Shown piece after piece: positions 24,454-33,030 of a DNA stretch of 54,762 nt (position 1 is its first letter; the number at the start of each line of letters is the position of its first letter). The notes beneath the pieces were generated by a model that saw nothing but the letters and a program-made list of their open reading frames with translations, ran no database searches and was not told the DNA's origin. This stretch comes from UBA6215 sp964484255 (lineage in GTDB: Bacteria > Omnitrophota > Gorgyraeia > Pluralincolimonadales > Pluralincolimonadaceae): assembly GCA_964484255.1 (NCBI GenBank), contig CAZAEH010000008.1, positions 1-54,762 on the forward strand. Direction: 5' to 3'. A program made the translations under genes and the position numbers.

Positions 24454-25245
24454 ATGGTGATTTCAGCGATAAAAGGCCTGATAAACTGGAACGAGCTTAT
24501 CATGGCTTTTGCCGTAACTAACCTTAAGCAGCGCTATAAACAACGCTACCTGCGCTCCGCCTGGGCGGTATTGAACCCGTTACTTATGATGGCCATCTTC
24601 ACTGTCGTTTTTTTCCGCGTCGCAAAATTGCCGTCCGAAGGCGTCCCGTATCCGCTTTTTTGTTTTACCGCATTAGTCCCGTGGACGTTCTTCGCTTCAT
24701 CGCTCATTTTCAGCGTGAATTGCCTTAACTCCAATTATAACCTTATAACAAGGATGAATTTCCCCAAAATAACCATCATACTCGGGTCTATTCTTGCGAC
24801 TTTTTCCGATTTTATCATATCATGTGCCTTGTTCGCTGTCGTTTACGTTGCCTTCGGATACAGGATCGGTTTCAACTCACTATACGTGCCGTTGATCCTT
24901 GTTGTCCATATCGTTTTTATCGTCGGGATATCCATCCTGTTTTCCGTCATTAATGTCTATCTCCGCGATGTCCAAAGCGCGATCTCCGCCATAGTCCAGG
25001 TCTGGATGCTGGCTTCCCCTGTTGGGTATTCACTGGGCATGGTGGGGGAAAAACTCAGGCCTTATTACCTGCTGAATCCCATGGCCGGAATAATAGACAG
25101 TTACAGAAAAACCCTATTACACAATCAGCCGCCCGACGCAATTTATCTTGGGACCGCAGCGGTAATATCCGCGCTGCTGCTGGTATTTGGGTATTGGTTA
25201 TTCAAAAAGAACGAAAAGAACCTTGCGGACATAATATCATTATGA
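24454..25245 (+). CDS. ABC-2 polysaccharide/teichoic-type exporter, permease (Wzm-like)
   Basis: A 263-residue inner-membrane permease with six predicted helices. LKQRYKQRYLRSAWAVLNPLL is the family's N-terminal signature, and FFRVAKLPSEGVPYPLFCFTALVPWTFF continues it. VYLRDVQSAISAIVQVWMLASPVGY is the late conserved block. With the ATPase encoded next (4-base ATGA overlap) it would flip a lipid-linked glycan across the inner membrane. The surrounding glycosyltransferases are its probable suppliers. It coexists in the window with a Wzy/Wzz set, so two export routes are present. Confidence 0.88.
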   Translation: MVISAIKGLINWNELIMAFAVTNLKQRYKQRYLRSAWAVLNPLLMMAIFTVVFFRVAKLPSEGVPYPLFCFTALVPWTFFASSLIFSVNCLNSNYNLITRMNFPKITIILGSILATFSDFIISCALFAVVYVAFGYRIGFNSLYVPLILVVHIVFIVGISILFSVINVYLRDVQSAISAIVQVWMLASPVGYSLGMVGEKLRPYYLLNPMAGIIDSYRKTLLHNQPPDAIYLGTAAVISALLLVFGYWLFKKNEKNLADIISL

Positions 25246-25928
25246 ACATAATCGAGTTGAAGGGCGTATCTAAAAAATATACGCGCAAGAACTATTACTT
25301 ATTCAACAATGAGTTCTTTTGGGCGCTCAAGGACATTGAATTGAGCATCAAAAAGGGCGAAGCCCTCGGGCTTATCGGGTCGAACGGGGCCGGTAAATCA
25401 ACACTCTTAAGGCTGGTGGCCGGAGTAACTGCGCCAAGCGAAGGCAATATCAGGGTTAACGGCAAGGTTATACCTGTAATGAATGTGGAAGGAGCCTTAA
25501 ATTATTCCCTCACCGCAAGAGAAAATATACTTCTTCTCCTTTCGCTTTTCGGTGTCAGGGGAGCTGAAAAGAAAAGACTTTTAGAAAAGATCGTATCGTT
25601 CGCAGGCATCCCCGAACATCTTGATATGCTTTTGTCAAAGTTATCATCCGGGATGGTCTCCCGCCTCTCGTTCTCTACCGCCATTAACGTCCCGGGGGAC
25701 ATACTGCTGATCGATGAAGTCCTTGCCGTGGGGGACTTGACCTATCAGAAAAGATGCCTGGACGAATTGTCCGATATTAAAAAGGAGCAAAAGACAATAA
25801 TATTGACTTCCCATGAGTCATCAGTAATTACAGCCCTTTGCACGCGTGCCGTATGGATGGACAATGGCAGGATCGTCGCGGATGGGGCACCTAACGATAT
25901 AATACGGAAGTACTCGCAAAACAGCTAG
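25242..25928 (+). CDS. ABC-2 polysaccharide exporter, ATPase (short Wzt-like)
   Basis: A 228-residue ABC ATPase. Walker A is GSNGAGKS at 46-53, the signature is LSSGM at 134-138, and Walker B is DILLIDE near 154-160, followed by VLAVGD and an H-loop (TSHESS). An N-terminal insertion, YTRKNYYLFNNEFFWALKD, is typical of the O-antigen exporter branch. It lacks the C-terminal carbohydrate-binding Wzt_C domain that recognises capped O-antigens. I chose the ATG at 25242 because it overlaps the permease stop and matches family starts; a longer frame exists upstream. Confidence 0.88.
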   Translation: MNIIELKGVSKKYTRKNYYLFNNEFFWALKDIELSIKKGEALGLIGSNGAGKSTLLRLVAGVTAPSEGNIRVNGKVIPVMNVEGALNYSLTARENILLLLSLFGVRGAEKKRLLEKIVSFAGIPEHLDMLLSKLSSGMVSRLSFSTAINVPGDILLIDEVLAVGDLTYQKRCLDELSDIKKEQKTIILTSHESSVITALCTRAVWMDNGRIVADGAPNDIIRKYSQNS

Positions 25929-25960
25929 CCTGATAATATAACAACCGAGGGCAGGCTTTA

Positions 25961-27190
25961 ATGCCTAATAAAATAAAAGTCATAACCTGGGCAGGCGGCG
26001 TCATGATAGGCGGCGTCGACAGTTGGCTGCTGGAATTGAAATCATTTCTGGCCGGCGACCAAAAATATGAATTTATCGCGATAAGCGACTATAAAAATTT
26101 CGGCGGGACCGAAAAAATTGACCTGGCCATTACCTCATGGGATAGGCTCGAGGAGTATTTAAAGCGGTCGGCCCCGGCAATAGTGATCCCGAACTGGAGG
26201 CATCAGGTATACGGCATATGCGCCAAATTGAGGAAACAAGGCTATAAATTATACTGCCTCGGGACGTGCCATTCCGACAGCGTAAGGGAATATTACAACC
26301 CCCTGTCGTGGTATGAATCGGCCATATCGAAGTTCATAGCCGTAAGTAAAACCTGCGAAAAGAAACTGTCGAGTTGCATACCCTCCAGGAAGAACGATAT
26401 ATTCTATCTCCCTTACGGCATAACGATCCCCGATGCCTTTGAAAAGGATTATTCCTGCCGGCCGGTGCGATTGATATATTTCGGCAGGATAGTCAAAAAA
26501 CAAAAGAATATATTCGACCTGGTCAACCTTGTTAAACATCTTAAATCCGCAAGCGTTGATTTCCGGCTCGACATTTACGGCAACGGCCATGATAAAGGGG
26601 GTCTCATTCGCATGATGAGAATGGCGGATTCCGACGGCAGGGTTTCGTTCCATCGCGAGTTACCGCACGCTGACATGCTAGAGAAATTATCCGAATATGA
26701 CGTCTTTGTGCTTCCTTCGGGCTACGAAGGCCAGTCTTTGAGCCTTATCGAATCAATGGCAAGAAAGCTTATACCGTGCGTTACAAAGGATACGGGCGGA
26801 AGCTGGTCTATAATAGAATACGGCAAGAACGGCTTTTATTTCGAGATAGGGGACATGCGCTCAATGGCTGACGCGATCGGCAACATAGCCGGCATGGAAA
26901 AGAACCGTCTCGCGCAACTCGGGGATAACGCTTACTGGACCGCAAAAGAAAAATTCGACAAAAAACGCATATTCCCGGAATTCAGGAATATCCTTGATTC
27001 GTGCACAGAAACAGGACCGGGCCAATGGGCCCACGGGAATTCTTTCTTGCTAAAAGAGGGTTTATACCCCTCCTACATGCCGTACGATCATTTATGCGGC
27101 GGTCTTCTTGCGTTTATTTTCAGGGTAATGCCGAGAGAAACTATCAGGAAAATCTTCCGTAAATTAAAAATCTTCGGGGACAACTTTTAG
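25961..27190 (+). CDS. Glycosyltransferase family 4 (GT-B)
   Basis: A 409-residue retaining glycosyltransferase. The C-terminal half carries the GT4 donor-site signs: RLIYFGRIVKKQKNIFDLVN, then LDIYGNGHDKGGL, VSFHRELPHADMLEKLSEYD and the EX7E-type element YEGQSLSLIESMARKLIPCV. The N-terminal half opens with KVITWAGGVMIGGVDSWLLEL, a glycine-rich acceptor loop. It lies just downstream of the ABC exporter. Acceptor and donor sugars cannot be inferred. Confidence 0.82.
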   Translation: MPNKIKVITWAGGVMIGGVDSWLLELKSFLAGDQKYEFIAISDYKNFGGTEKIDLAITSWDRLEEYLKRSAPAIVIPNWRHQVYGICAKLRKQGYKLYCLGTCHSDSVREYYNPLSWYESAISKFIAVSKTCEKKLSSCIPSRKNDIFYLPYGITIPDAFEKDYSCRPVRLIYFGRIVKKQKNIFDLVNLVKHLKSASVDFRLDIYGNGHDKGGLIRMMRMADSDGRVSFHRELPHADMLEKLSEYDVFVLPSGYEGQSLSLIESMARKLIPCVTKDTGGSWSIIEYGKNGFYFEIGDMRSMADAIGNIAGMEKNRLAQLGDNAYWTAKEKFDKKRIFPEFRNILDSCTETGPGQWAHGNSFLLKEGLYPSYMPYDHLCGGLLAFIFRVMPRETIRKIFRKLKIFGDNF

Positions 27191-27195
27191 ATCAA

Positions 27196-28302
27196 ATGAA
27201 AATCATAACGCTTTATACTTCCCCAAAAAACAGCGGTTCTTTCACTCAGCTTATCAGGACTGTCGAGGCCGTGCTTTCACGCGGGGGCGTTGTCCATTAT
27301 ATATCTTCCAAGCCGTTCCCCCTGGAAAAGAATGAACGCTTGATCTTCCACCGCTTCCCTTTTTTTTGCGGAAATGAGTTGCTGTTCAATTCTTTGTTTT
27401 ACGCCCTGGCTCCGTTCCAGATACTGTATGTATCGCTCAGGTCCGATGCGGACAAAATACTTCTTTTTAACGAAGAATTTGCCGCTCTTGCTTTTCCTGC
27501 TAAGATATTCACGGGGAAAAAAATAATACTTATGATAGGCGGCTATATTGAGGCCCTGGCAAAAAGCAAGAAACTGAACCCCGTCATATCCGGCATTTAT
27601 TTCTTATACGGCAAGATAGGTATTTTCGCTGCAAGCCGTATCTTTGCGGTTTCTGAAGACCTGAAACGGCGAATTATGCGCTTTTATGGAACAAGAAAAA
27701 TTATTGAGGTCTTTTACAATTATGTTCCGAGAGACAGGGTGTCCAAAGCGGTCGATATCGATATAAAAACCCTTGTAGGCCCTGCTTCCGGCGGTATGGT
27801 TTTCGTTTGCGTTGCCCAGTTGATACCGCGGAAAAACATCCGTTTCCTGTTAAGCGAATTCTCTTCCGCCAAAGGAGCTGTCAGTGCACGCCTCCTTGTC
27901 GTGGGCAGCGGTCCCCAAGAAGCAGAATTGCGGTCGTACATCCATTCTTCCGGGATAGACAAAAAAGTTTTCTTCCTTGGGCAAAGAAAAGATGCGCTGG
28001 ATATAATAAAGTCCGCGGATTTACTGGTGTTGCCGTCAACGCACGACGATTGCCCTCTCGTACTTATTGAATCGCTGCTTGTAGGGACCGCATGTATAGC
28101 AAGCCGTGTAGGCGGGATCCCCGAAATACTGGGGCATGAAGAACTGATGTTCGATCCGTTGCGGCCCGGTGAGTTATCGGAAAAACTGGGGAAGTTTACC
28201 GCAGACGTTTCTTACAAGGAATTATTGGAACGATTATGCGCGGAACGTAAAAAGATTTTCGATAGGGACTGGGGAGAAGAGATCGTCAGGATCCTGGACT
28301 AA
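27196..28302 (+). CDS. Glycosyltransferase family 4 (GT-B)
   Basis: A 368-residue GT-B enzyme. FVCVAQLIPRKNIRFLLSEF, RLLVVGSGPQEAELRSY, KVFFLGQRKDALDIIKSADL and the catalytic EX7E-like HDDCPLVLIESLLVGTACIA define the GT4 donor domain. The N-terminal acceptor domain (KIITLYTSPKNSGSFTQLIR) is less conserved. It starts 5 bases after the previous gene and ends the plus-strand polysaccharide cluster. Its last 4 bases overlap the tail of the convergent GT4 gene, with no terminator between them. Confidence 0.82.
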   Translation: MKIITLYTSPKNSGSFTQLIRTVEAVLSRGGVVHYISSKPFPLEKNERLIFHRFPFFCGNELLFNSLFYALAPFQILYVSLRSDADKILLFNEEFAALAFPAKIFTGKKIILMIGGYIEALAKSKKLNPVISGIYFLYGKIGIFAASRIFAVSEDLKRRIMRFYGTRKIIEVFYNYVPRDRVSKAVDIDIKTLVGPASGGMVFVCVAQLIPRKNIRFLLSEFSSAKGAVSARLLVVGSGPQEAELRSYIHSSGIDKKVFFLGQRKDALDIIKSADLLVLPSTHDDCPLVLIESLLVGTACIASRVGGIPEILGHEELMFDPLRPGELSEKLGKFTADVSYKELLERLCAERKKIFDRDWGEEIVRILD

Positions 28303-29372
28303 CCGCCGGACGCCAAAGCTTTGGCAGCCTGCAAATATTTTACGGCTATATCATCCCAGTCGTTATTTTCGGTAACATATTCCTTCGCCCTTTTCCCGGC
28401 GGCTATCCTGCCCGGCTCATCGGCAAATAACCTTTTAATAGTGCGGATAAATCCTTCCGCATCCCCCGGCTCAACAAAAAAACCGTTTACACCATCTTTA
28501 ACCGCATCTTGCAAGCCTTCGATCCTTGAAACTACCGCAGGTTTTTCACAGCAAGCTGCTTCCAGAACGGAGATGCCGAACCCTTCCATATCCCCGTCGA
28601 TCTTAATGTTCGGTTGAACGAATATATCGCAGGCATTTAAAAGGACCTTCTTTTGGGCATCCGATATATGTCCCGTCATTATTATCCTCTGCCCTAGGCC
28701 CGATTCTTTCGCGGCATCCGCGATTTCAGCCTTTTCAGGGCCTTTTCCGGCTATGATATATACGATATCGCTTTCCAATCGAGGCATCACGTTGCGCACG
28801 AACCAGGAGAACCCTTTTCTTTTTACCAGCCTCCCTACTGAAAGCAGGATTTTCTTGTCTTGAATTGCTTTTCCGGTAACCGACGCCGCTTCCCCGTAAA
28901 TACCGGGAAGCCCGTTTAGATCAACGCCGTTCGGGATAAAAATGAACTTATCTTCCGGCAATCCCATTTCGATCCCCGCTTTTACGGTTGCGGTGCTAAC
29001 GGCAACCAGCTTATCGGCTCTTTTCAGGAAAATTCCTACCCAAAATTTTTTATATACCGGGTTCTTATAAGTTATGTCAAGCCCATGGACTATACAGATA
29101 ACCGGCAATGGAGTAAAAAACTTTAGCGCCCATCCTACAGCAGAGAGTATCCCGTCCCCAAGGATTATGCCGTCGTATTTTACGAAAGCATTAAGTACAA
29201 GCGCTTTCAAAAAAGCATACGGGATGAATACCGGAAGGAATAATTTCCCAAACTTATTAATAATAACGGTCGTTTGCGCCAATTTTGAGAGCCGAAGGGA
29301 GAGATTATAGTTTTGGTTCTCTATCCCGCCGAAAGAGGGCGGGTAAGCTCTCGAAACGAAAAGTATCTTCAT
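28299..29372 (-). CDS. Glycosyltransferase family 4 coupled to parB
   Basis: A 357-residue GT-B enzyme starting with the glycine-rich KILFVSRAYPPSFGGIENQN, followed by VAVSTATVKAGIEMGLPEDK and the NGVDL substrate loop. The donor domain has LLSVGRLVKRKGFSWFVRNV, YIIAGKGPEKAEI and EGFGISVLEAACCEKPAVVS (EX7E). Its ATG overlaps the parB stop (ATGA), so it is expected to be translated from the parAB mRNA, an unusual partner for a partition operon. It converges on the plus-strand GT4 gene with a 4-base overlap. Confidence 0.82.
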   Translation of the reverse strand: MKILFVSRAYPPSFGGIENQNYNLSLRLSKLAQTTVIINKFGKLFLPVFIPYAFLKALVLNAFVKYDGIILGDGILSAVGWALKFFTPLPVICIVHGLDITYKNPVYKKFWVGIFLKRADKLVAVSTATVKAGIEMGLPEDKFIFIPNGVDLNGLPGIYGEAASVTGKAIQDKKILLSVGRLVKRKGFSWFVRNVMPRLESDIVYIIAGKGPEKAEIADAAKESGLGQRIIMTGHISDAQKKVLLNACDIFVQPNIKIDGDMEGFGISVLEAACCEKPAVVSRIEGLQDAVKDGVNGFFVEPGDAEGFIRTIKRLFADEPGRIAAGKRAKEYVTENNDWDDIAVKYLQAAKALASGG

Positions 29373-30220
29373 GCCCTGTGTCTAAAGATATTCAATAACC
29401 TTTCGAGATCGTCGTTCGAGTAATATTCGATCATTATCTTGCCCCGCTTGCCCCGGTGGAGCAGCGTGACTTTCGTGCCGAGTATCCTCTGCAGCTCTTC
29501 TTCTACCGTCCTTATCTCTGTGGCGTGTTTCCTGGGGCGCGCTGGGCGCGCATTTCCGACGATCTTTCTCTTGACGAAATACTCCGCTTCCCTTACCGAC
29601 CAGCCCCTCCTGATTATTCTCAGGCAGAGGTCCATCTGGGACTGCTGCGAGTCAAGGGTAAGGATAGCTTTTGCGTGGCCCATGGATATCCTGCCAAGAT
29701 AGATTTCTTCTTTTACCTTTTCCGGAAGCTTAAGGAGCCTCAACGTGTTCGATACCGAGGCCCTGTCCCTGCCCACCTTTTCGGATATCTGTTCCTGTGT
29801 AAGAGAGAACTCGTCGGCAAGCCTCTGGTAGGCCTTGGCTTCTTCTATCGGATTAAGGTCGTCCCTCTGTATGTTCTCTATAAGGGCTATCTCGAGAGCC
29901 TCATCGTCCTTCACGTCCTTGATTATGGCCGGCACGTGGGATATCCCGAGTTCCTTTGCCGCTCGCAGCCTTCTCTCCCCCGCTATAAGTTCGTAACCGT
30001 CGCCTCTCGGCCTGACAACGACGGGCTGTATCAGGCCCTTCTCCTTGATGGATTGGACGAGGTCGCGTAATTTCTCCGGGTCAAATACTTCCCTGGGTTG
30101 GAATCTTCCGGCGGCAATCTCGTTGACGCCGATCTGCACAGCACCTCTTGCCTCTGAGCTCTTTGGTACGTCGTCGGGAATAAGGGCCTTGAGCCCTTTA
30201 CCTAATACTCTCTTCTCCAT
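29369..30220 (-). CDS. parB: Chromosome partition protein ParB
   Basis: A 283-residue CTP-dependent DNA clamp that loads at parS and condenses the origin. MEKRVLGKGLKALIP is the standard N terminus. The CTP-binding motif GERRLRAAK and ENIQRDDLNPIEEAKAY follow, then the helix-turn-helix (LTQEQISEKVGRDRASVSN) and a C-terminal dimerisation domain ending in NDDLERLLNIF. The frame is open 25 codons further upstream, but AAGGAG lies 7 bases before this ATG. It overlaps parA by 23 bases. Two parS sites lie in the window, at 31023 and 33041. Confidence 0.96.
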   Translation of the reverse strand: MEKRVLGKGLKALIPDDVPKSSEARGAVQIGVNEIAAGRFQPREVFDPEKLRDLVQSIKEKGLIQPVVVRPRGDGYELIAGERRLRAAKELGISHVPAIIKDVKDDEALEIALIENIQRDDLNPIEEAKAYQRLADEFSLTQEQISEKVGRDRASVSNTLRLLKLPEKVKEEIYLGRISMGHAKAILTLDSQQSQMDLCLRIIRRGWSVREAEYFVKRKIVGNARPARPRKHATEIRTVEEELQRILGTKVTLLHRGKRGKIMIEYYSNDDLERLLNIFRHRA

Positions 30221-31022
30221 CAGGGATCTCCTTATCTTGCTTTGTATTGATCTCCAACGGGAAATCCATCCCGAGGAACTCTTTGGCAAATTCATAATAA
30301 CTGCGCGCGCCCTGCGAATGCCTGTCGTACATAACTACCGGCATGCCGAATCCCGGCGCTTCGCCCAATTTTACTGAACGCGGTATAACCGTCTTATACA
30401 CCTTTTCCCCAAAATAGTTCCTTGCTTCCTTGATCACCTCGTCCGTAAGCTTGGTCCTGAAATCCGCCATGGTAAGAAGTATGCCTTCTATCTCCAGTGA
30501 GGGGTTGAGATTTTGCCTGACAAGGTTTATCGTGTTCAACAATTGCGACAATCCTTCGAGCGCGTAATATTCGCATTGCAACGGGATCAGCGCAGATTTT
30601 GAAGAGGTTAACGCATTTATGGTAAGCAAGCCGAGGCTCGGCGGAGCATCAAGGATGATATAATCAAAAGAAGGCCTTATGTGCTCAAGGGCCTGCTTCA
30701 TGTGATACTCGCGACCCTCTGCATTTACTAGTTCAATCTCCATGCCTGTAAGGTTAACGTTGGAAGGGATAAGATAAAGATTTGTAACTTTAGTATTTAC
30801 AATTACTTGTGAAATTTCTTTACCATTAATTAAGACATCGTAGATCGATTGTTTGACCTGTTTTTTGTCTATACCGAGACCTGAGGTCGCATTGGCCTGC
30901 GGATCGCAATCTACTACCAATACATTGCGTCCCGCCAATGCGATAAATGAAGCGAGGTTTATCGCTGTGGTGGTCTTGCCTACGCCGCCCTTCTGGTTAC
31001 AGACAGATATTATCTTTGCCAT
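30198..31022 (-). CDS. parA: Chromosome partition ATPase ParA/Soj
   Basis: A 274-residue deviant-Walker ATPase that segregates origins with ParB. KIISVCNQKGGVGKTTTAIN is the deviant Walker A with the signature lysine, VLVVDCDPQANAT is Walker A', and YIILDAPPSLGLLTINAL is Walker B. It has a tail of about 15 residues (LEINTKQDKEIPDGEESIR) beyond the usual end. The start codon directly abuts a parS site, so ParB binding should touch its promoter or ribosome-binding region, a likely autoregulatory arrangement. Confidence 0.96.
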   Translation of the reverse strand: MAKIISVCNQKGGVGKTTTAINLASFIALAGRNVLVVDCDPQANATSGLGIDKKQVKQSIYDVLINGKEISQVIVNTKVTNLYLIPSNVNLTGMEIELVNAEGREYHMKQALEHIRPSFDYIILDAPPSLGLLTINALTSSKSALIPLQCEYYALEGLSQLLNTINLVRQNLNPSLEIEGILLTMADFRTKLTDEVIKEARNYFGEKVYKTVIPRSVKLGEAPGFGMPVVMYDRHSQGARSYYEFAKEFLGMDFPLEINTKQDKEIPDGEESIR

Positions 31023-31038
31023 TGTTCCACGTGGAACA
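31023..31038. promoter_or_regulatory. parS site abutting the parA start codon
   Basis: TGTTCCACGTGGAACA is a perfect 16-bp palindrome that differs by one base from the Bacillus parS consensus. It lies immediately before the parA ATG, in the 42-bp gap after mnmG. Confidence 0.93.
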
Positions 31039-31064
31039 TATTTTAATCTTGGCTAATTTTTTTG

Positions 31065-32819
31065 TCAAGATTTTCTTTCGCGGAGGGATTCAATATATAC
31101 ATACAAAAGCGACAAGTCGCACGGAGAAACCCCTGATATCCTCGAGGCTTGGCCTATTGAGACCGGACGTATCCTTTCGAACTTCTCCTGCGACTCCCTG
31201 CGCAACCCTTTAATTGCCTTAAAATCCAAAGATCCTGGGATCTTTACGCTGTTAAGCTTTTCCAGGCGGGCAGCCTCCTTGATCTGCCTTCCGATGTAGC
31301 CTGCGTATTTGACTTCGATCTCTATCTGACGTCTTACTTCTTCGGGATAACCGCCAATATCTGCGGTACGGTTCCTGGTTAAAACCGTCACCCCATGTTC
31401 TATCATTTTCTTTTTATCGCGTAATTTTTCGATTGCGGTGTCCGATATAAGTCCAAGCTTGTGGCCATATTCCATTAACCTTGTGTCTGCATTATCATAA
31501 CGAAGCAAAAGCCGGTATTCGGCCCTTGAAGTAAACATGCGGTACGGCTCGTTCGTACCTTTTGTCACCAGATCATCTATCAGGACCCCTATATAGGCTT
31601 CAGACCTTGAAAGGATTACCGGATCCTTCGACCTGATCTTCAATGCAGCATTGATCCCTGCCAACAATCCTTGGGCCGCGGCTTCTTCATAGCCTGATGT
31701 ACCGTTAATTTGTCCGGCTAAGAAAAGTCCCTCAATTGCTTTTGTTTCAAGCGTAGGCTTAAGCTGCGTAGGCGGGCAGAAGTCATATTCGATCGCATAA
31801 CCAAAACGAATAACTTCACAATTTTCTAACCCTTTTATTGACCTTAGCATAGATATTTGTACGTCTTCGGGTAGGCTGGTAGAGATACCATTAGGATAGA
31901 TCTCTACAGAATCAAGGCCTTCAGGCTCAAGAAAAATCTGATGGCGTTCCCTGTCTCCGAATCTAACAACTTTGTCTTCGATCGAAGGGCAATATCTCGG
32001 ACCGACCCCTTTTATCCTACCGCTATAAAGGGGCGACCTGTCAAGATTGTCCAGAATGATCTTATGCGTTGTCTTATTGGTATAGGTAATATGGCATGGG
32101 ATTTGTTCCAGGCCTATCCTGCTTGTGGAAAACGAAAAAGGTACAGGGTCCGGGTCGCCGCGCTGTATCTCAGTCTTAGAGAAATCTATCGATCCTTTCC
32201 TTAGCCTGGAGGGCGTCCCGGTCTTTAACCTTTTTATTTCAATCCCTAATGATAATAAAGAGTTGGAGAGATTTGCCGCAGGTGCTTCCCCGAATCTCCC
32301 TGCCGGATAAGACTTTTCCCCGATATGTATAAGCCCGTTAAGGAATGTCCCGGTAGTTAAAATTACGGCGCTTGAGGATATCTCCCGGCCATCTTCACAT
32401 CTAATCCCACGTACTCGGCCAGAATCAACTAATATCTCTCCGGCGATTCCCTGTTTAAGATCTAAATTGAGTTGGCTCTCAAGTACGCGCCTCATTGCTT
32501 GCTTATAAAGCTTTTTGTCTGACTGAGCTCTTGGGGCTTGGACGGCGGGACCTTTCTTTGTATTTAAAAGACGGAATTGGATGCCGGTCTTATCCGCAAC
32601 CTTGGCCATTTCTCCGCCAAGGGCATCGATTTCTCTTACCATGTGGCCTTTAGCCAGGCCGCCAATAGCCGGATTACAAGACATTTCGGCAATCTTGTCC
32701 AGGCTCATGGTTAAAAGAAGGCATTTTAGGCCCATCCTTGACACGCAGAGGGCCGATTCGCAGCCTGCATGGCCTCCGCCTACAACTATTACATCATAGG
32801 CCTTAAAATCGTTATTTAT
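31065..32819 (-). CDS. mnmG: tRNA uridine-5-carboxymethylaminomethyl modification enzyme MnmG (GidA), start at ATA uncertain
   Basis: An FAD enzyme that, with MnmE, modifies U34 of certain tRNAs. YDVIVVGGGHAGCESAL is the FAD-binding start. SCNPAIGGLAKGHMVREIDALGG, MPARPAGRF-like SYPAGRFGEAPA, GPRYCPSIEDKVVRF and LAGQINGTSGYEEAAAQG are all MnmG signatures. The C-terminal helical domain ends QASRISGVSPCDLSLLYVYI. No ATG, GTG or TTG exists between the upstream in-frame stop at 32850-32852 and the flavin motif; the first ATG (32744) would delete that motif. ATA at 32817-32819, giving xNNDFKAYDVIVV, is the most natural start. That yields about 584 residues, slightly short for the family. Confidence 0.88.
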   Translation of the reverse strand: MNNDFKAYDVIVVGGGHAGCESALCVSRMGLKCLLLTMSLDKIAEMSCNPAIGGLAKGHMVREIDALGGEMAKVADKTGIQFRLLNTKKGPAVQAPRAQSDKKLYKQAMRRVLESQLNLDLKQGIAGEILVDSGRVRGIRCEDGREISSSAVILTTGTFLNGLIHIGEKSYPAGRFGEAPAANLSNSLLSLGIEIKRLKTGTPSRLRKGSIDFSKTEIQRGDPDPVPFSFSTSRIGLEQIPCHITYTNKTTHKIILDNLDRSPLYSGRIKGVGPRYCPSIEDKVVRFGDRERHQIFLEPEGLDSVEIYPNGISTSLPEDVQISMLRSIKGLENCEVIRFGYAIEYDFCPPTQLKPTLETKAIEGLFLAGQINGTSGYEEAAAQGLLAGINAALKIRSKDPVILSRSEAYIGVLIDDLVTKGTNEPYRMFTSRAEYRLLLRYDNADTRLMEYGHKLGLISDTAIEKLRDKKKMIEHGVTVLTRNRTADIGGYPEEVRRQIEIEVKYAGYIGRQIKEAARLEKLNSVKIPGSLDFKAIKGLRRESQEKFERIRPVSIGQASRISGVSPCDLSLLYVYIESLRERKS

Positions 32820-33012
32820 GGTGTTGATGGTGGGTATCTTCTTTGAGGGTTACTTTTACTTTTGCCAGTTTTAATCCGCTCATCCCAAATAAGCCATGGT
32901 GGCCTTCGGAAAGTACTTTAACCTGGACTTTATCTCGGGTGACACCTAATTTCTCGAGCGCTGCACGTATCGCTTCTTTCGTGTTTTTGCCTTCGACTTC
33001 TATTGATTTCAT
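32812..33012 (-). CDS. Jag N-terminal-domain protein (stand-alone)
   Basis: A 66-residue protein matching only the Jag_N domain: IEVEGKNTKEAIRAALEKLGV, RDKVQVKVLSEGHHGLFG and a beta-strand tail KVKVTLKED. Full-length Jag/KhpB has KH and R3H RNA-binding domains after this; here the chain ends in a His-rich tail (THHQHHK). Its position between yidC and mnmG is exactly where jag is found in many bacteria. The stop overlaps the presumed mnmG start. Role unknown without the RNA-binding domains. Confidence 0.8.
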   Translation of the reverse strand: MKSIEVEGKNTKEAIRAALEKLGVTRDKVQVKVLSEGHHGLFGMSGLKLAKVKVTLKEDTHHQHHK

Positions 33013-33030
33013 TGCGCTGCCTTTTTGTTC

